Source of the DNA: Vreelandella nigrificans
GTDB lineage: Bacteria; Pseudomonadota; Gammaproteobacteria; Pseudomonadales; Halomonadaceae
Assembly (NCBI RefSeq): GCF_002374315.1
Contig: NZ_NWUX01000019.1
Coordinates: 1 to 64,000, forward strand
Reading direction: 5' to 3'
DNA length: 64,000 nucleotides
Shown: one piece after another, positions 35,357 to 45,090 of the stretch
Numbering within the stretch: the first letter of the stretch is position 1
Layout: each line of letters opens with the position of its first letter
Notes under the pieces: generated by a model
Databases searched by the model: none
The model's input: only the letters and a program-made list of their open reading frames with translations
Told to the model about the DNA's origin: nothing
Made by a program: the position numbers and the translations under genes

Positions 35357-36187
35357 TCACTCTGTTACCGCGTTACGCGCGTAAAAGGCCGTATCGGGCA
35401 ACAACAGCGCTGGCTTAACCCCTGAGTCGCTAAGCACCTGCTTACCCCGTACGGTCAGATCGGTAACAAATAAAAACTGTTGGCGTGGGTCGACGGGATA
35501 AGCGCGGATACGATAGTGAGTGCCCCAGGGTTTCTCTTCTGCTACGACAATAACGGGTCGGTCAAACTTGAGATATGCGCTGGTAAGTGCTACATCCCTC
35601 AAGATTTTACGTACCTTTTCTGCCTCATGCTCGGGATGCAGATAAAAACTTGCCACGCACTGTAAGCTGGAGCCACCGTTATTGGCATTGTGGATTGCCG
35701 AATCCCACAGTTTGAGATGTGGCACTGCTACCAAATCATCATCTGGGGTTTGAATTTCTACGGTACGCATTCCAACGTGTTTCACCTCACCGTAAGTGCC
35801 CTCAATTTCAATCCAGTCACCTGGGCGATACGGCAGTTCAACGGCTGAGACCACTCCTGCAATCAGGCTGCTTACGTAATCTTTGAGGGCAAAGCCAATA
35901 GCTAAGCCAATTGCACCCAACAGCGTTATCATATTGCGTAATGAAGGTTCGATTACAATAGGCACAGCAATTGCCAGCGTGGTGATTAAAACAAGCAGTC
36001 GTGTGAGAGGCACGAGGGCAAAAACCCGGAAACGCATAGGCCCGTGTAATCGATTAGCTAGCCAGTTCAATCCCCGCTGGCTGGCAATAATCAGCAAAAC
36101 GCTGATAACTAAAATCACTCCAAGGGTAATCAGCGCTTCGCTATCGATATCGTTAAACAGTCTGGCATACTGCTCTTTATCGTCCAT
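35357..36187 (-). CDS. MscS-type mechanosensitive channel
   Basis: 276 residues. Three or so TM segments (about 17-37, 58-83, 88-115) and a C-terminal beta/alpha domain. The pore-lining helix resembles MscS: MITLLGAIGLAIGFALKDYVSSLIAGVVSAVE, followed by YRPGDWIEIEG. Opens under membrane tension on osmotic downshock, useful in a halophile. Preceded by an unrecognised gene (8 bp gap), so likely co-transcribed. Confidence 0.9.
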   Translation of the reverse strand: MDDKEQYARLFNDIDSEALITLGVILVISVLLIIASQRGLNWLANRLHGPMRFRVFALVPLTRLLVLITTLAIAVPIVIEPSLRNMITLLGAIGLAIGFALKDYVSSLIAGVVSAVELPYRPGDWIEIEGTYGEVKHVGMRTVEIQTPDDDLVAVPHLKLWDSAIHNANNGGSSLQCVASFYLHPEHEAEKVRKILRDVALTSAYLKFDRPVIVVAEEKPWGTHYRIRAYPVDPRQQFLFVTDLTVRGKQVLSDSGVKPALLLPDTAFYARNAVTE

Positions 36188-36195
36188 CTGTACTC

Positions 36196-37392
36196 CTAAA
36201 GCGCATCCACAAGGTAGTTCCGAGAGGCCAGCAACTGTCGCACGCTAGCGTAGCTTAATGGCGATACTTGCCAGCACCCCTGATGGCAGCAGAGTAGCCC
36301 CTGTCGGGCCAACGATAACCGTGCGTTTAACACTTCGTGGCGGGAAAATGGGAGTACGTCCCCTAGCGCCTGCTCCTCCAGCCCACCATGAATTAGCAGC
36401 GTATGTAGCAGCAGCGTGGCCACATCCCCCGTTTCCGCAGGCAACTCTGCCTCTGCTAAAGCATCCAGTAACCACAGCTCCTGCGGGGGCTCTTGAGACA
36501 GTTCCTGGGATCGACCTTGAAAGTGTTTTGAACCATCACTTTCAGCAGGCTCACGTAGCCGTTCCCGCCAATAGTGCCATGCAATACCTAAGTGCCCACG
36601 GCAATGGGCTGCTAATTGCTGTAACTCTTTATAAGCCAATTTACTATGGCGACTTCTCACCAGGACTTGGTTTCCCGTACGCGTGCTATATACAACCGGG
36701 GCATCCTGACGGGTGCGAACAATACTGGCAAAGTAATGTGCTAACTGCTCCCCTTCCATAGCTTGCAAGGTAAATACTGGAGCACTATCAAGGCCAACTA
36801 CCTGCTGTAAGTATGCGTATGTCCAGCTGTCACAGCCAATCACCCCCCTCCCCATACGGCCACTAAGCACGCGTTCCAATAGTTCACGCACCCCTTGTAA
36901 GCCTTGTGTATGGCGTAGAAAGCACCGTTCTAATGTAGGTAATGCCCAGACAGGCTGCGCTTCGCAACACGCTATCCACTCAAGATTTCCATCAGAAATC
37001 TCTTGATAAGTAGGCATGGTCAAGCAGCTAACCCCCTGCTGCTGCGCCCAGTGGCGAACCACGGAGCCATGCCCACCATGAGGTGGAGTAATAAAAAACA
37101 CCACCGGATGCTCTTCTAAACCCTGCTGGTAAAGTACCTGGGAAAAAGCCATAGCCACAGGTGACCAATCCACTTCAGGCACCAAGTGCGCAAGTTTCAA
37201 CTCAGGTAACTGTCGAAGTTCGCTCTCTTGCTTCGCTTTACGCTCTGCGGGCTCTCTACCGGCTATCCAGCGGGTTACTGCTCGCCAACTACGCCGCCAC
37301 TGGCTAGCCTGAGTCTGCTCCGGTGTGCAAAACTGCGTTAGTTCGATCACTTCCCACAGCGATGTAGCATCTTTGGTTGAACACTTCGCCAT
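36196..37392 (-). CDS. unrecognised protein with degenerate P-loop and winged-helix tail, upstream of mscS
   Basis: 398 residues with no family I can name. A segment VVFFITPPHGGHGSVV (about 97-112) is placed and spaced like a P-loop but lacks the usual G-K-S/T, so nucleotide binding is doubtful. The C-terminal 80 residues (LHTLLIHGGLEEQAL ... VRQLLASRNYLVDAL) look like a winged helix. A middle block ALPTLERCFLRHTQGLQGVREL, then GVIGCDSWTYAYLQQV, seems well ordered. The 8-bp gap to mscS implies one transcript. Could be a sensor or modifier of the channel; this is speculation. Confidence 0.75.
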   Translation of the reverse strand: MAKCSTKDATSLWEVIELTQFCTPEQTQASQWRRSWRAVTRWIAGREPAERKAKQESELRQLPELKLAHLVPEVDWSPVAMAFSQVLYQQGLEEHPVVFFITPPHGGHGSVVRHWAQQQGVSCLTMPTYQEISDGNLEWIACCEAQPVWALPTLERCFLRHTQGLQGVRELLERVLSGRMGRGVIGCDSWTYAYLQQVVGLDSAPVFTLQAMEGEQLAHYFASIVRTRQDAPVVYSTRTGNQVLVRSRHSKLAYKELQQLAAHCRGHLGIAWHYWRERLREPAESDGSKHFQGRSQELSQEPPQELWLLDALAEAELPAETGDVATLLLHTLLIHGGLEEQALGDVLPFSRHEVLNARLSLARQGLLCCHQGCWQVSPLSYASVRQLLASRNYLVDAL

Positions 37393-37545
37393 AAGGCTAC
37401 CTTAGGCTGGAAATAATTAAGATTAGCACGTCTCTGCCTAAATACGTGGCGGAGCAAGCCGAACTTATCGCCAAAAATGAAGTCGCTAGTAATAGGAGCT
37501 TTATTAATAGCTGTTCTATACAAACGCGACACACTGGGGGCACAG

Positions 37546-37812
37546 ATGAGCGTGGTAAACGTCACCATGGGAGAGCTACATGAGAAGCTTGCAAAGTGCA
37601 TTGCCGGGGAGCGAGTGCTCATTGAACACGACGGCAATCGCTTTAGTGCACGTATTCAACATGTCGGCATGACAGGCGTAAAAGTAATCCCTGAAACACA
37701 GATTAAAAATAGCACCGGCGACCCAGGCGATGTGGAGGGCGTCACGGTACCCTACGACGAGATATGGGAGCTTGAAGTAAAAGGCGTGGTATATAGCCGC
37801 TTACCCAACTAG
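37546..37812 (+). CDS. hypothetical protein
   Basis: 88 residues; the N-terminus SVVNVTMGELHEKLAKCIAGERVLIEHDGNRF-like reads as a small beta-rich domain. No family recognised. The ATG at 37546 is chosen for a GGGGG site 10 nt upstream; a longer frame from 37477 has no such site. Its stop lies within an 18-bp palindrome. Divergent from the mscS-linked gene. Confidence 0.6.
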   Translation: MSVVNVTMGELHEKLAKCIAGERVLIEHDGNRFSARIQHVGMTGVKVIPETQIKNSTGDPGDVEGVTVPYDEIWELEVKGVVYSRLPN

Positions 37813-37825
37813 TGCTAGCACTAGT
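37808..37825. repeat. 18-bp perfect palindrome over a stop codon
   Basis: ACTAGTGCTAGCACTAGT reads the same on both strands and covers the TAG stop of the preceding gene. The half CTAGCACTAGT recurs inside the Nudix gene (about 37876-37886). May be a protein site or chance; no T-run. Confidence 0.6.
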
Positions 37826-37845
37826 AAGCGATAGCGCTTTTGTGC

Positions 37846-38379
37846 CTAGCAACCCAATGCAGCGGCTACACGTTCTAGCACTAGTGTTTCGCGGTGAATT
37901 GAAAAGCCCATTGTGGCAGGCTTACTAGCCATTACACTACGGTTATGGCGCAGTGCATCTTCAAGCGAAACCCACTGCGCTGCCATGCCGTTAGCTGCCT
38001 CGTAATCTTCCAGCTTTGCCTCGCCTAACGTATTGCCAATTTGGCAATTAAACCAATGGGAGGTTTGAAACATCACATCCCACTCCTTTTTCCAGGTCGG
38101 GGTATATTCTGTCACGTAGCCAAAATGTGATGTTACTTGAATATCTTGAGCCCCCGTCTCTTCATACAGCTCGCGATGCAAGCCAACTTCAGGGCTTTCG
38201 CCAGCATCTATACCACCGCCGGGAAAGCTAAAGTCGTCATAACGCTCGGTGTAGAGCAACAAAATATTGTCATTACGGGTAACGATGGCACGTGAGGCTT
38301 CACGCTTTAGCACTCGCATTTTCTCTAAAGCAGGCGAGGCGGATAGTGCCTCGTGAACAAGGTGAGCAATGTGCTGCAT
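37846..38379 (-). CDS. Nudix hydrolase
   Basis: 177 residues with a full Nudix box G-x5-E-x7-R-E-x2-E-E-x-G: G55, E61, R69, E70, E73, E74 and G76. Hydrolyses a nucleoside diphosphate linked to X; substrate not known. N-terminal extension of about 25 residues before the first strand. Its terminator-bearing neighbour is the next oxidoreductase on the same strand. Confidence 0.88.
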   Translation of the reverse strand: MQHIAHLVHEALSASPALEKMRVLKREASRAIVTRNDNILLLYTERYDDFSFPGGGIDAGESPEVGLHRELYEETGAQDIQVTSHFGYVTEYTPTWKKEWDVMFQTSHWFNCQIGNTLGEAKLEDYEAANGMAAQWVSLEDALRHNRSVMASKPATMGFSIHRETLVLERVAAALGC

Positions 38380-38397
38380 GGGTAACCCTGGAAAATA

Positions 38398-38428
38398 AAA
38401 GCGGCCATTCTACGCAAATGGCCGCTTT
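38398..38428 (-). terminator. Rho-independent terminator after the MDR oxidoreductase
   Basis: 12-bp perfect stem (38398-38409 with 38417-38428), 7-nt loop, and a minus-strand tail TTTTATTTT. It lies between the end of the MDR gene (38473) and the start of the Nudix gene (38379). Confidence 0.8.
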
Positions 38429-38472
38429 AGTTCACTCGCTCAATTAATTACTTCATGAGCAGGTTTGAGCAC

Positions 38473-39480
38473 TTAAAATGTTAAGCAGATTTTGCCAAAG
38501 TGCTTACCCGACTCTTGATGGCGGAATGCATTAGCAATCTCTTGCAATGCAAACTCTCGGTCGATCACGGGCCGAAGGTTAGACGCTTCAATGGCACGAA
38601 TCATCTCGATTTGATGACGACGGCTGCCCACAATTAGCCCCTGCAGCCTAGCCTGTTTGGCCATTAGCTTAGCGGTGGGGATCTCTCCTTCACGCCCAGT
38701 GAGTATGCCAATTAACGAAATATGTCCGCCAATTTTCACTGCATCAATCGACTGCGGTAGCGTGCCAGAGCCACCTACTTCAACCACGTGGTCCACGCCT
38801 TCACCATTGGTTAATGCCTTAACCGCCTTACCCCAGTTCGGCGTCTCTTTATAGTTGATGGTGTGCTCAGCTCCCAGCTCTCGCAGGCGGGCCAGTTTTT
38901 CATTGGAAGACGACGTAGCAATCACCCTTGCTCCCATCATCTTGGCAAACTGCAGCGCAAAGATGGAGACGCCACCAGTGCCTAACACCAGCACGGTATC
39001 ACCGGCTTTAATACCGCCATCTACCACCAACGCACGCCAAGCGGTCAAGCCTGCTGTGGTTAGTGTTGCGGACTCCGCATGGCTGTACCCCTTGGGCTGG
39101 TGGGTAAACCAAGTGGCCGGGCGGATAATCTGTTCCCGGGCGTAGCCATCAACGCCATCCCCAGGCGTGGTGGTGAAGTCACCTATTCGCGCCAGGCCTT
39201 CAAGCCAGTCAGGGAAGAAGGTAGACACCACGGCATCTCCTACCGCGAACTCACTAACGCCCTCACCAACGGCTTCAACAACCCCAGCCCCGTCAGACAT
39301 AGGAATACGGCCATCGTCAGTGGGGATCATCCCCGCTACCACAGCATAGTCGTGAAAATTAAGCGAACTAGCGTGCAGGCGTACTTTGATCTCGCCAGGA
39401 CCAGGCTCACCCGGTGCGGCTAACTCAACCAGGCTCAGTTTATCTAAACCGCCAGGCTGCTGAAGCTGAATGGCGTACAT
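38473..39480 (-). CDS. NAD(P)-dependent MDR family oxidoreductase (zinc-free type)
   Basis: 335 residues of the medium-chain dehydrogenase/reductase family. The N-terminal GroES-like domain (SSLNFHDYAVVAGM, GAGVVEAVGEGV) lacks the structural zinc cysteine cluster, so it fits the quinone-reductase-like branch. The nucleotide site is VLVLGTGGVSIFALQFA (about 160-176). Substrate unknown. Confidence 0.88.
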   Translation of the reverse strand: MYAIQLQQPGGLDKLSLVELAAPGEPGPGEIKVRLHASSLNFHDYAVVAGMIPTDDGRIPMSDGAGVVEAVGEGVSEFAVGDAVVSTFFPDWLEGLARIGDFTTTPGDGVDGYAREQIIRPATWFTHQPKGYSHAESATLTTAGLTAWRALVVDGGIKAGDTVLVLGTGGVSIFALQFAKMMGARVIATSSSNEKLARLRELGAEHTINYKETPNWGKAVKALTNGEGVDHVVEVGGSGTLPQSIDAVKIGGHISLIGILTGREGEIPTAKLMAKQARLQGLIVGSRRHQIEMIRAIEASNLRPVIDREFALQEIANAFRHQESGKHFGKICLTF

Positions 39481-39538
39481 CGTTACCTCCTGTAAAACGG
39501 GCTATGTTAAACATGCGCTATAAGCGACCGGTCTAATT

Positions 39539-41455
39539 CTACATGGAGGCATTGTAGTCAAGATCAAGGTCGTGCAGCTCACTCTCTTCAAGATCATGTC
39601 CTAAAAAACCACCCGACTGGCGCTTCCATAAGCCAGCGTAAATACCATTTTGCGCTAACAGTTCCTGATGGGTGCCGCTCTCTACCATGCGCCCCTCATC
39701 CACCACAATCAAACGGTCAAGCATGGCAATGGTAGAAAGTCGGTGGGCTATCGCGATCACTGTCTTGCCCTCCATCAGTGCATCCAACTGCTCTTGGATG
39801 GCAGCCTCAACTTCAGAATCCAACGCGGAAGTAGCTTCATCCAGTACAAGAATAGGCGCGTTTTTAAGCAGCACACGGGCAATGGCAATGCGCTGACGCT
39901 GGCCACCGGAGAGCTTAACGCCACGCTCGCCCACGTGAGCATCCAGGCCACGCCGCCCTTTGGGGTCGACCAAATCATTGATAAAGCTATCGGCATGGGC
40001 ACGGCAAACGGCCTGCCACACCTCGTCGTCACTAGCGTGTGGGGTACCATAGCGAATATTATCCCGCAGCGAGCGGTGCAGTAACGAAGTATCCTGAGTC
40101 ACCATCCCTATCTGATGGCGCAGCGAGGTCTGAGTGACTTCGGCAATATTCTGCCCGTCGATTAAAATCCGCCCACCTTGTAGGTCATAAAAGCGCAGTA
40201 GCAGGTTTGCCAGGGTCGACTTGCCCGCCCCAGAACGGCCAATCAGGCCAATTTTCTCACCGGGCTTAATGGTCAAACTTAGCCCATCAAAGACGTTCTT
40301 ACTTTCACCTTTTGCTTGAGCATACTGAAAACGCAGCGCCTCAAACACAATCTCACCGCTAGGCACGACAAGCGCTTTGGCATTAGGCGCATCTTTGATC
40401 GTTGGCTCCTGAGCAATGGTATTCATGCCATCCTGTACCGTACCAATATTTTCAAACAGCCCGGCCACTTCCCATAAAATCCAGTCAGACATAAAACGAA
40501 TACGCATCACCAGCGCTATGGCAATTGCCAGCACGCCTAAAGAGATGACGTCCATGTACCAAGCGCTAATCGCCATACCCGCAGTACCCACCAGCAGCAG
40601 GGTGTTGAGCAGCGTTAAGCACACGCTCATCACTGTGACCAGACGCATCTGGCGGTGTACAGTAACCATAAAGCCTTCCATGGCATCTTTGGCATAGCCC
40701 TGTTCACGTTCGGTATCTGCGAAAAGCTTAATGGTTTGGATATTGCTGTAACTATCCACCACACGGCCGGTCATCTGCGCACGGGCGTCAGCTTGTGCCA
40801 TGGAGACATCTCGCAGTCGTGGAACAAAAAAGCGCATAATGCTCAAATAGCCAACTAGCCATAGACCAAGGGGCAACAGCAGCCATGGGTCGGCACGGCC
40901 CAGCAAAATTGCCGCTCCAGTAAAGTAGACGATGGCATAGACCATCAAATCCATCACCTTAGTGACGGTTTCACGGATCGCCAGCGCCGTTTGCATGACT
41001 TTTTGCGACACCCGGCCAGCGAACTCATCCTGATAAAATGCCAAACTTTGACTGAGCATGTGGCGGTGGGACAGCCAGCGGCCAATCATCGGGTAGTTGC
41101 CAAAAATAGTCTGGTGGTTCACCAACGATTGCATGAGCACCAACAGCGGTAAGCCAAGGATAACCGCAAGGCCAATGCCCGCCAGCCAGAGGCCGTTGTC
41201 TCCCCAGAAGTCAGTTCGATCAACGCTGCTCAACCAGTCGACCAGCTCTCCCATATAGCCGAAAAATACTACTTCCGCAGTGGAAACCAGCGCTGTCAAC
41301 AGTGACATAACCAGCAGCCACGGCCATACGGGCCGTGAAAAGTGCCAAATAAAGGGCAGTAACCCGTTCGGCGGCGTTGAGATTTCGCCTTCAGGGTAAG
41401 GGCTTACTCGCTCCTCAAAATAACGGAACAGTGGCGTGAGCAGACGTGACAGCAT
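39539..41455 (-). CDS. ABC transporter, fused permease and ATPase (type IV exporter)
   Basis: 638 residues: a six-TM exporter domain (about 45-345) and an ATPase domain (about 375-610) with Walker A GRSGAGKST, signature LSGGQRQRIAIAR and Walker B LVLDEATSALDSE. Works as a homodimer or with a partner gene, although none is adjacent. Substrate could be lipid or drug; not assigned. Q-loop and H-loop (IAHRLSTI) are in place, so it is likely active. Confidence 0.9.
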   Translation of the reverse strand: MLSRLLTPLFRYFEERVSPYPEGEISTPPNGLLPFIWHFSRPVWPWLLVMSLLTALVSTAEVVFFGYMGELVDWLSSVDRTDFWGDNGLWLAGIGLAVILGLPLLVLMQSLVNHQTIFGNYPMIGRWLSHRHMLSQSLAFYQDEFAGRVSQKVMQTALAIRETVTKVMDLMVYAIVYFTGAAILLGRADPWLLLPLGLWLVGYLSIMRFFVPRLRDVSMAQADARAQMTGRVVDSYSNIQTIKLFADTEREQGYAKDAMEGFMVTVHRQMRLVTVMSVCLTLLNTLLLVGTAGMAISAWYMDVISLGVLAIAIALVMRIRFMSDWILWEVAGLFENIGTVQDGMNTIAQEPTIKDAPNAKALVVPSGEIVFEALRFQYAQAKGESKNVFDGLSLTIKPGEKIGLIGRSGAGKSTLANLLLRFYDLQGGRILIDGQNIAEVTQTSLRHQIGMVTQDTSLLHRSLRDNIRYGTPHASDDEVWQAVCRAHADSFINDLVDPKGRRGLDAHVGERGVKLSGGQRQRIAIARVLLKNAPILVLDEATSALDSEVEAAIQEQLDALMEGKTVIAIAHRLSTIAMLDRLIVVDEGRMVESGTHQELLAQNGIYAGLWKRQSGGFLGHDLEESELHDLDLDYNASM

Positions 41456-41512
41456 AAGAGGTCCTTACGTTACTCGTGAGACAGAAGTAGAGATTAGCAG
41501 AAGCGGGAAGGA

Positions 41513-42544
41513 CTAGCGGCGTAGCAGCCAGCGCGCCCAAAATGGGGCCACAATCATCAGCGTTATCATGCGTAGCAGGTGGTGAAAGGCTACAAATACC
41601 GGATCAATATTCAATGCCACAGCCAGAATGGCCATTTCACCAATCCCACCAGGTGCCAGTGCTAGTAGCGCGACATCACGCCCCACACCTAGTGCTTGGT
41701 GGATTAACTCAGCGAAAAATGCCAGTACCATCAATGCCAGCAATGTGGCAAACCCAGATTGCCACAAATAGCGCCCCAATAACCGCCGAGTCATCCCTTG
41801 AAAGCGTGAACCAATGGCACTGCCCAATACCCACAGCATCAGGTTCATCCCCCAGCTAGGGAGCGTTAGGCTGGCAAGGTTAAATCCCGACAGCAGCGCT
41901 GCCATAAGGAGTGGTGTTAGTAGCGCTGCGCTAGGAATACGCAGCCAACGACCCAATGGTAGGAGTAAAGGGATCGTCAGCAGCATCCAGCCGTGTGCTA
42001 ACACAGTATCCGCAGGGCCAAGCTGCCCTTCACCGCCTTCAAACGCCCAGAAGAGCGGGGGTAAAAAAAGAATGACTAAAACAATCCGCAGCGACTGAGC
42101 AATAGCGATACGCTGGGGGTCACCGCCACACTTATCGCCCAGCATGATCATTGCTGTCATGGCGCCAGGTGCGGCTCCAAACCAAGCGCTTACAGGGTCA
42201 AAACCACAGCGCCGATACCAGGCTGCGGCCACGGCCGTAGAGGCCGCTACACCTAACAGTAAAAGCACGGATGAAACAGGCCAGTCCAATACCCGCTGGG
42301 CCAGCTCCGGCGTAACCTGACTACCAAGTACTAACCCCATCACCGCCAAAAACACGTTGCGCAGTGGTTCGGGCACGCCAACGTTAACGCCTCTCGCTGA
42401 CAGTAGTAGATTGGCAATTAGCGGACCTAGCATCCAAGCCAGCGGCAAGCCCATGAGCTGAAACAACACACCACCGACGGCGCCTACACCAAGCGATGCG
42501 ACAAGCGCTTTTGCACTCCCTGCTTTGAAACGTATGCCCTTCAC
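41513..42544 (-). CDS. AbrB family transporter-like membrane protein
   Basis: 343 residues with about ten hydrophobic segments in two repeats of the AbrB (ammonia monooxygenase-related) family: first repeat GGVLFQLMGLPLAWMLGPLI, second one from about 190, and APGAMTAMIMLGD as a family loop. Family function is poorly known. The name AbrB here is not the Bacillus transition-state regulator. Confidence 0.82.
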   Translation of the reverse strand: MKGIRFKAGSAKALVASLGVGAVGGVLFQLMGLPLAWMLGPLIANLLLSARGVNVGVPEPLRNVFLAVMGLVLGSQVTPELAQRVLDWPVSSVLLLLGVAASTAVAAAWYRRCGFDPVSAWFGAAPGAMTAMIMLGDKCGGDPQRIAIAQSLRIVLVILFLPPLFWAFEGGEGQLGPADTVLAHGWMLLTIPLLLPLGRWLRIPSAALLTPLLMAALLSGFNLASLTLPSWGMNLMLWVLGSAIGSRFQGMTRRLLGRYLWQSGFATLLALMVLAFFAELIHQALGVGRDVALLALAPGGIGEMAILAVALNIDPVFVAFHHLLRMITLMIVAPFWARWLLRR

Positions 42545-42666
42545 ACGCCCCCCGCTGATTAACTCTGGTCATGCCACAGGATAGTTACCCTGCTAAGCGT
42601 CCCGGTTAGCTTACCAGTTTTGGGCTAGCTTGGGGTTAGAAAGGCACCAAAGGCCCTAATATGGCC

Positions 42667-43563
42667 TTAATCTTCATCATCATCGTCACGCAGACGCGCC
42701 TGGCGCTCAGCTTCTTCCTCTTTGGCGTCATCAATCACTTCCATCAGCTCATCTACGTTAGCAATGTGGCTGTCGAACTCAAAATGACCGGTCAGTTTGC
42801 TATCAGGGTGCAGCTTGCCTGCCTCGTACAGCGCCCACATCTCTTTGCCGTAGTGGGTGGTTAGCAACTCAGGGGCAAAGCGGCCAAAGTAGGCACGCAT
42901 ATTGTCCACATCGCGCTCCAGCATAGCAGCGGCGCTATTATTGCCAGCGGCATCTACGGCTTGGGGAAGGTCGATAATCACCGGGCCTTCAGCATCTACC
43001 AGCACGTTGAATTCCGATAAATCACCATGAATCAAACCAGCGCAAAGCATTCGCACCACGTCTTGAATCACTTTGGCGTGATAGCGTAGAGCCTGCTCTT
43101 GCGTTAGGGTCACTTCGTCCAGACGCGGCGCCACATTGCCATCAGCATCACTGATCATTTCCATCAGCAACACACCATCGACAAACCCATGAGGCTCAGG
43201 CACGCGTACATCAGCGGCAGCAAGACGGTATAGCGCATCTACTTCTGCATTGAGCCATGCCTGCTCTTGCTCTTTTTGGCCATAGCGGGTTTTTTTAGCC
43301 ATCGCTCTTGAACGACGGCTATTACGCTCCTTACGCCCCTCTTGATATTGAACCGCCTGCTTAAAACTACGCTGTTTAGCTTCTTTGAAAACTTTGGCAC
43401 AGCGCACTTCATCACCACAGCGCACTACATAGACCTGCGCTTCCTTACCACTCATCAGTTGCACCAGCACCTCATCGATCATTCCATCATCGACCAAGGG
43501 CTGTAATCGTTTGGGGGTTTTCATGGTTAGCTGCGTCGGCTCCTCTTTACTATCTGAGCTCAA
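42667..43563 (-). CDS. PA4780-family RIO1-like serine protein kinase
   Basis: Kinase fold with nucleotide loop GKEAQVYVVRCGDE, catalytic HGDLSEFNVLVD and metal-binding IIDLPQ. Ends in an acidic tail (RDDDDED). Family start is MKTPKRL at 43524; the frame also opens at TTG 43563, so 285-298 residues. Probably phosphorylates ribosome-related or unknown proteins. 11 bp downstream of dbpA on the same strand, so co-transcribed with it. Confidence 0.85.
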   Translation of the reverse strand: MSSDSKEEPTQLTMKTPKRLQPLVDDGMIDEVLVQLMSGKEAQVYVVRCGDEVRCAKVFKEAKQRSFKQAVQYQEGRKERNSRRSRAMAKKTRYGQKEQEQAWLNAEVDALYRLAAADVRVPEPHGFVDGVLLMEMISDADGNVAPRLDEVTLTQEQALRYHAKVIQDVVRMLCAGLIHGDLSEFNVLVDAEGPVIIDLPQAVDAAGNNSAAAMLERDVDNMRAYFGRFAPELLTTHYGKEMWALYEAGKLHPDSKLTGHFEFDSHIANVDELMEVIDDAKEEEAERQARLRDDDDED

Positions 43564-43574
43564 TCATTAGGAGC

Positions 43575-44972
43575 TCAATAACGAATACGGCGAACGCGGA
43601 AAGCGCGCCCTTTTAGTTTGTCACGTTCAAGCTTGGCCTGAGCTTTTTGAACAACACTGCACTCCACTGCCACATAGGCGCTACGCGCCAACACTTTAAT
43701 TTTTCCAACCTGATCGCCACGCAGGCCACCTTCGCTGGTTAAAGCACCCAGGATATCACCAGGACGCAACTTATCTTTTTTACCACCCGCAAGTTGTAGC
43801 GTAGCCATGGGGGGCTCAAATGGCACTAAGCTCTGGGGTTTAGGCAAAGATTCTGTGGCAATCGGTTGCTCCAGAAGTCCTTCTAGCCGTTCTAGCCGGT
43901 AATGCTCTTTAGGAGTCACCAATGTACAGGCAACACCGCTAGCCCCTGCGCGACCAGTGCGCCCTACCCGATGCACATGGACATCAAGCTCACGGGCTAT
44001 TTGGTAGTTAAACACGGCATCTAGTTGGGCAATATCCAAACCACGAGCAGCGACATCAGTAGCCACCAGAATAGATGCACTCTGGTTAGCAAACAGGATC
44101 AACCGTCGGTCACGATCTTTTTGCTCTAGATCGCCGTTGAGCGCTACAGCGCTAAATCCAGCATCGACCAGTTGCTCTGCCACCGCCTGAGTTTCGCGTT
44201 TGGTATTACAGAACACCACACTAGTCGCCGGCCGATAGACCAGCAGCAGTTGTTGAAGGGCAGCAAAACGCGCCTCTTCATTGTCGACTTCGTAGAAGTG
44301 CTGATCAATTGTAGTGGCATCGTGAAGCTCCGCTACTTTAACCGTGACCGGATCACGCATGACGCCGCGGGTCATAGTGGCAAGGCCACCAGAGGTCTGC
44401 TCGTCTGGGAATGTCGCACTAAACAGCAACGTTTGGCGGTCAGCGGGAGTATCAGCAATGATGTCATCTATCGTCGCTTGGAAGCCCATATCCAGCATAC
44501 GGTCAGCTTCATCCAGTACCAGCGTCGTCAGCGACCCCAGCGTTAGCGAGCCTTTACGTAGATGCTCGTCAATGCGCCCTGGCGTACCCACTACAATGTG
44601 CGCACCGTGCTCTAACGAGCCGAGCTGAGGGCCAAACGGTGCACCACCACATAGGGTTAGCACCTTGACGTTGGGCATCCCCCGCGCCAAACGTCGCAGC
44701 TCATCAGCTACCTGGTCAGCTAGTTCCCGAGTGGGGCATAGCACCAAGCCCTGCACAGCGAATGCCTCGACGCGCAGTTCTGCCAGCAGCGCCAGGCCAA
44801 ATGCAGCGGTCTTCCCCGAGCCGGTTTTGGCCTGTGCCAGCACATCGCGACCCGCCAGCATAGGTGGCAGACTTTGCGCCTGAACCGGCGTCATTTCGTG
44901 ATAGCCAAGGGAGTCTAGATTAGTCAGCAGCGCAGGTGAGAGCGCAAGCGATGCAAAAGAGGTGTCGGACAC
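43575..44972 (-). CDS. dbpA: ATP-dependent RNA helicase DbpA
   Basis: DEAD-box helicase of 465 residues acting on 23S rRNA in large-subunit assembly. Motifs: AKTGSGKT (Walker A), LDEADRML (DEAD), SATFPDE (SAT), HRVGRTGR (motif VI). The C-terminal DbpA RNA-binding domain (KLRPGDILGALTSEGGL to the end KGRAFRVRRIRY) identifies it over other DEAD-box proteins. Confidence 0.94.
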   Translation of the reverse strand: MSDTSFASLALSPALLTNLDSLGYHEMTPVQAQSLPPMLAGRDVLAQAKTGSGKTAAFGLALLAELRVEAFAVQGLVLCPTRELADQVADELRRLARGMPNVKVLTLCGGAPFGPQLGSLEHGAHIVVGTPGRIDEHLRKGSLTLGSLTTLVLDEADRMLDMGFQATIDDIIADTPADRQTLLFSATFPDEQTSGGLATMTRGVMRDPVTVKVAELHDATTIDQHFYEVDNEEARFAALQQLLLVYRPATSVVFCNTKRETQAVAEQLVDAGFSAVALNGDLEQKDRDRRLILFANQSASILVATDVAARGLDIAQLDAVFNYQIARELDVHVHRVGRTGRAGASGVACTLVTPKEHYRLERLEGLLEQPIATESLPKPQSLVPFEPPMATLQLAGGKKDKLRPGDILGALTSEGGLRGDQVGKIKVLARSAYVAVECSVVQKAQAKLERDKLKGRAFRVRRIRY

Positions 44973-45090
44973 AAAAAATTCCTGAAGGGGCTATATCGCC
45001 CAGCAAACCGATAATGTGAAGCACCATACCAGAAAGTGCCACTCCCTGCTTTGCTGCTGACATGCTGTAAGGCTCAGCTCAAAGCTGTAC

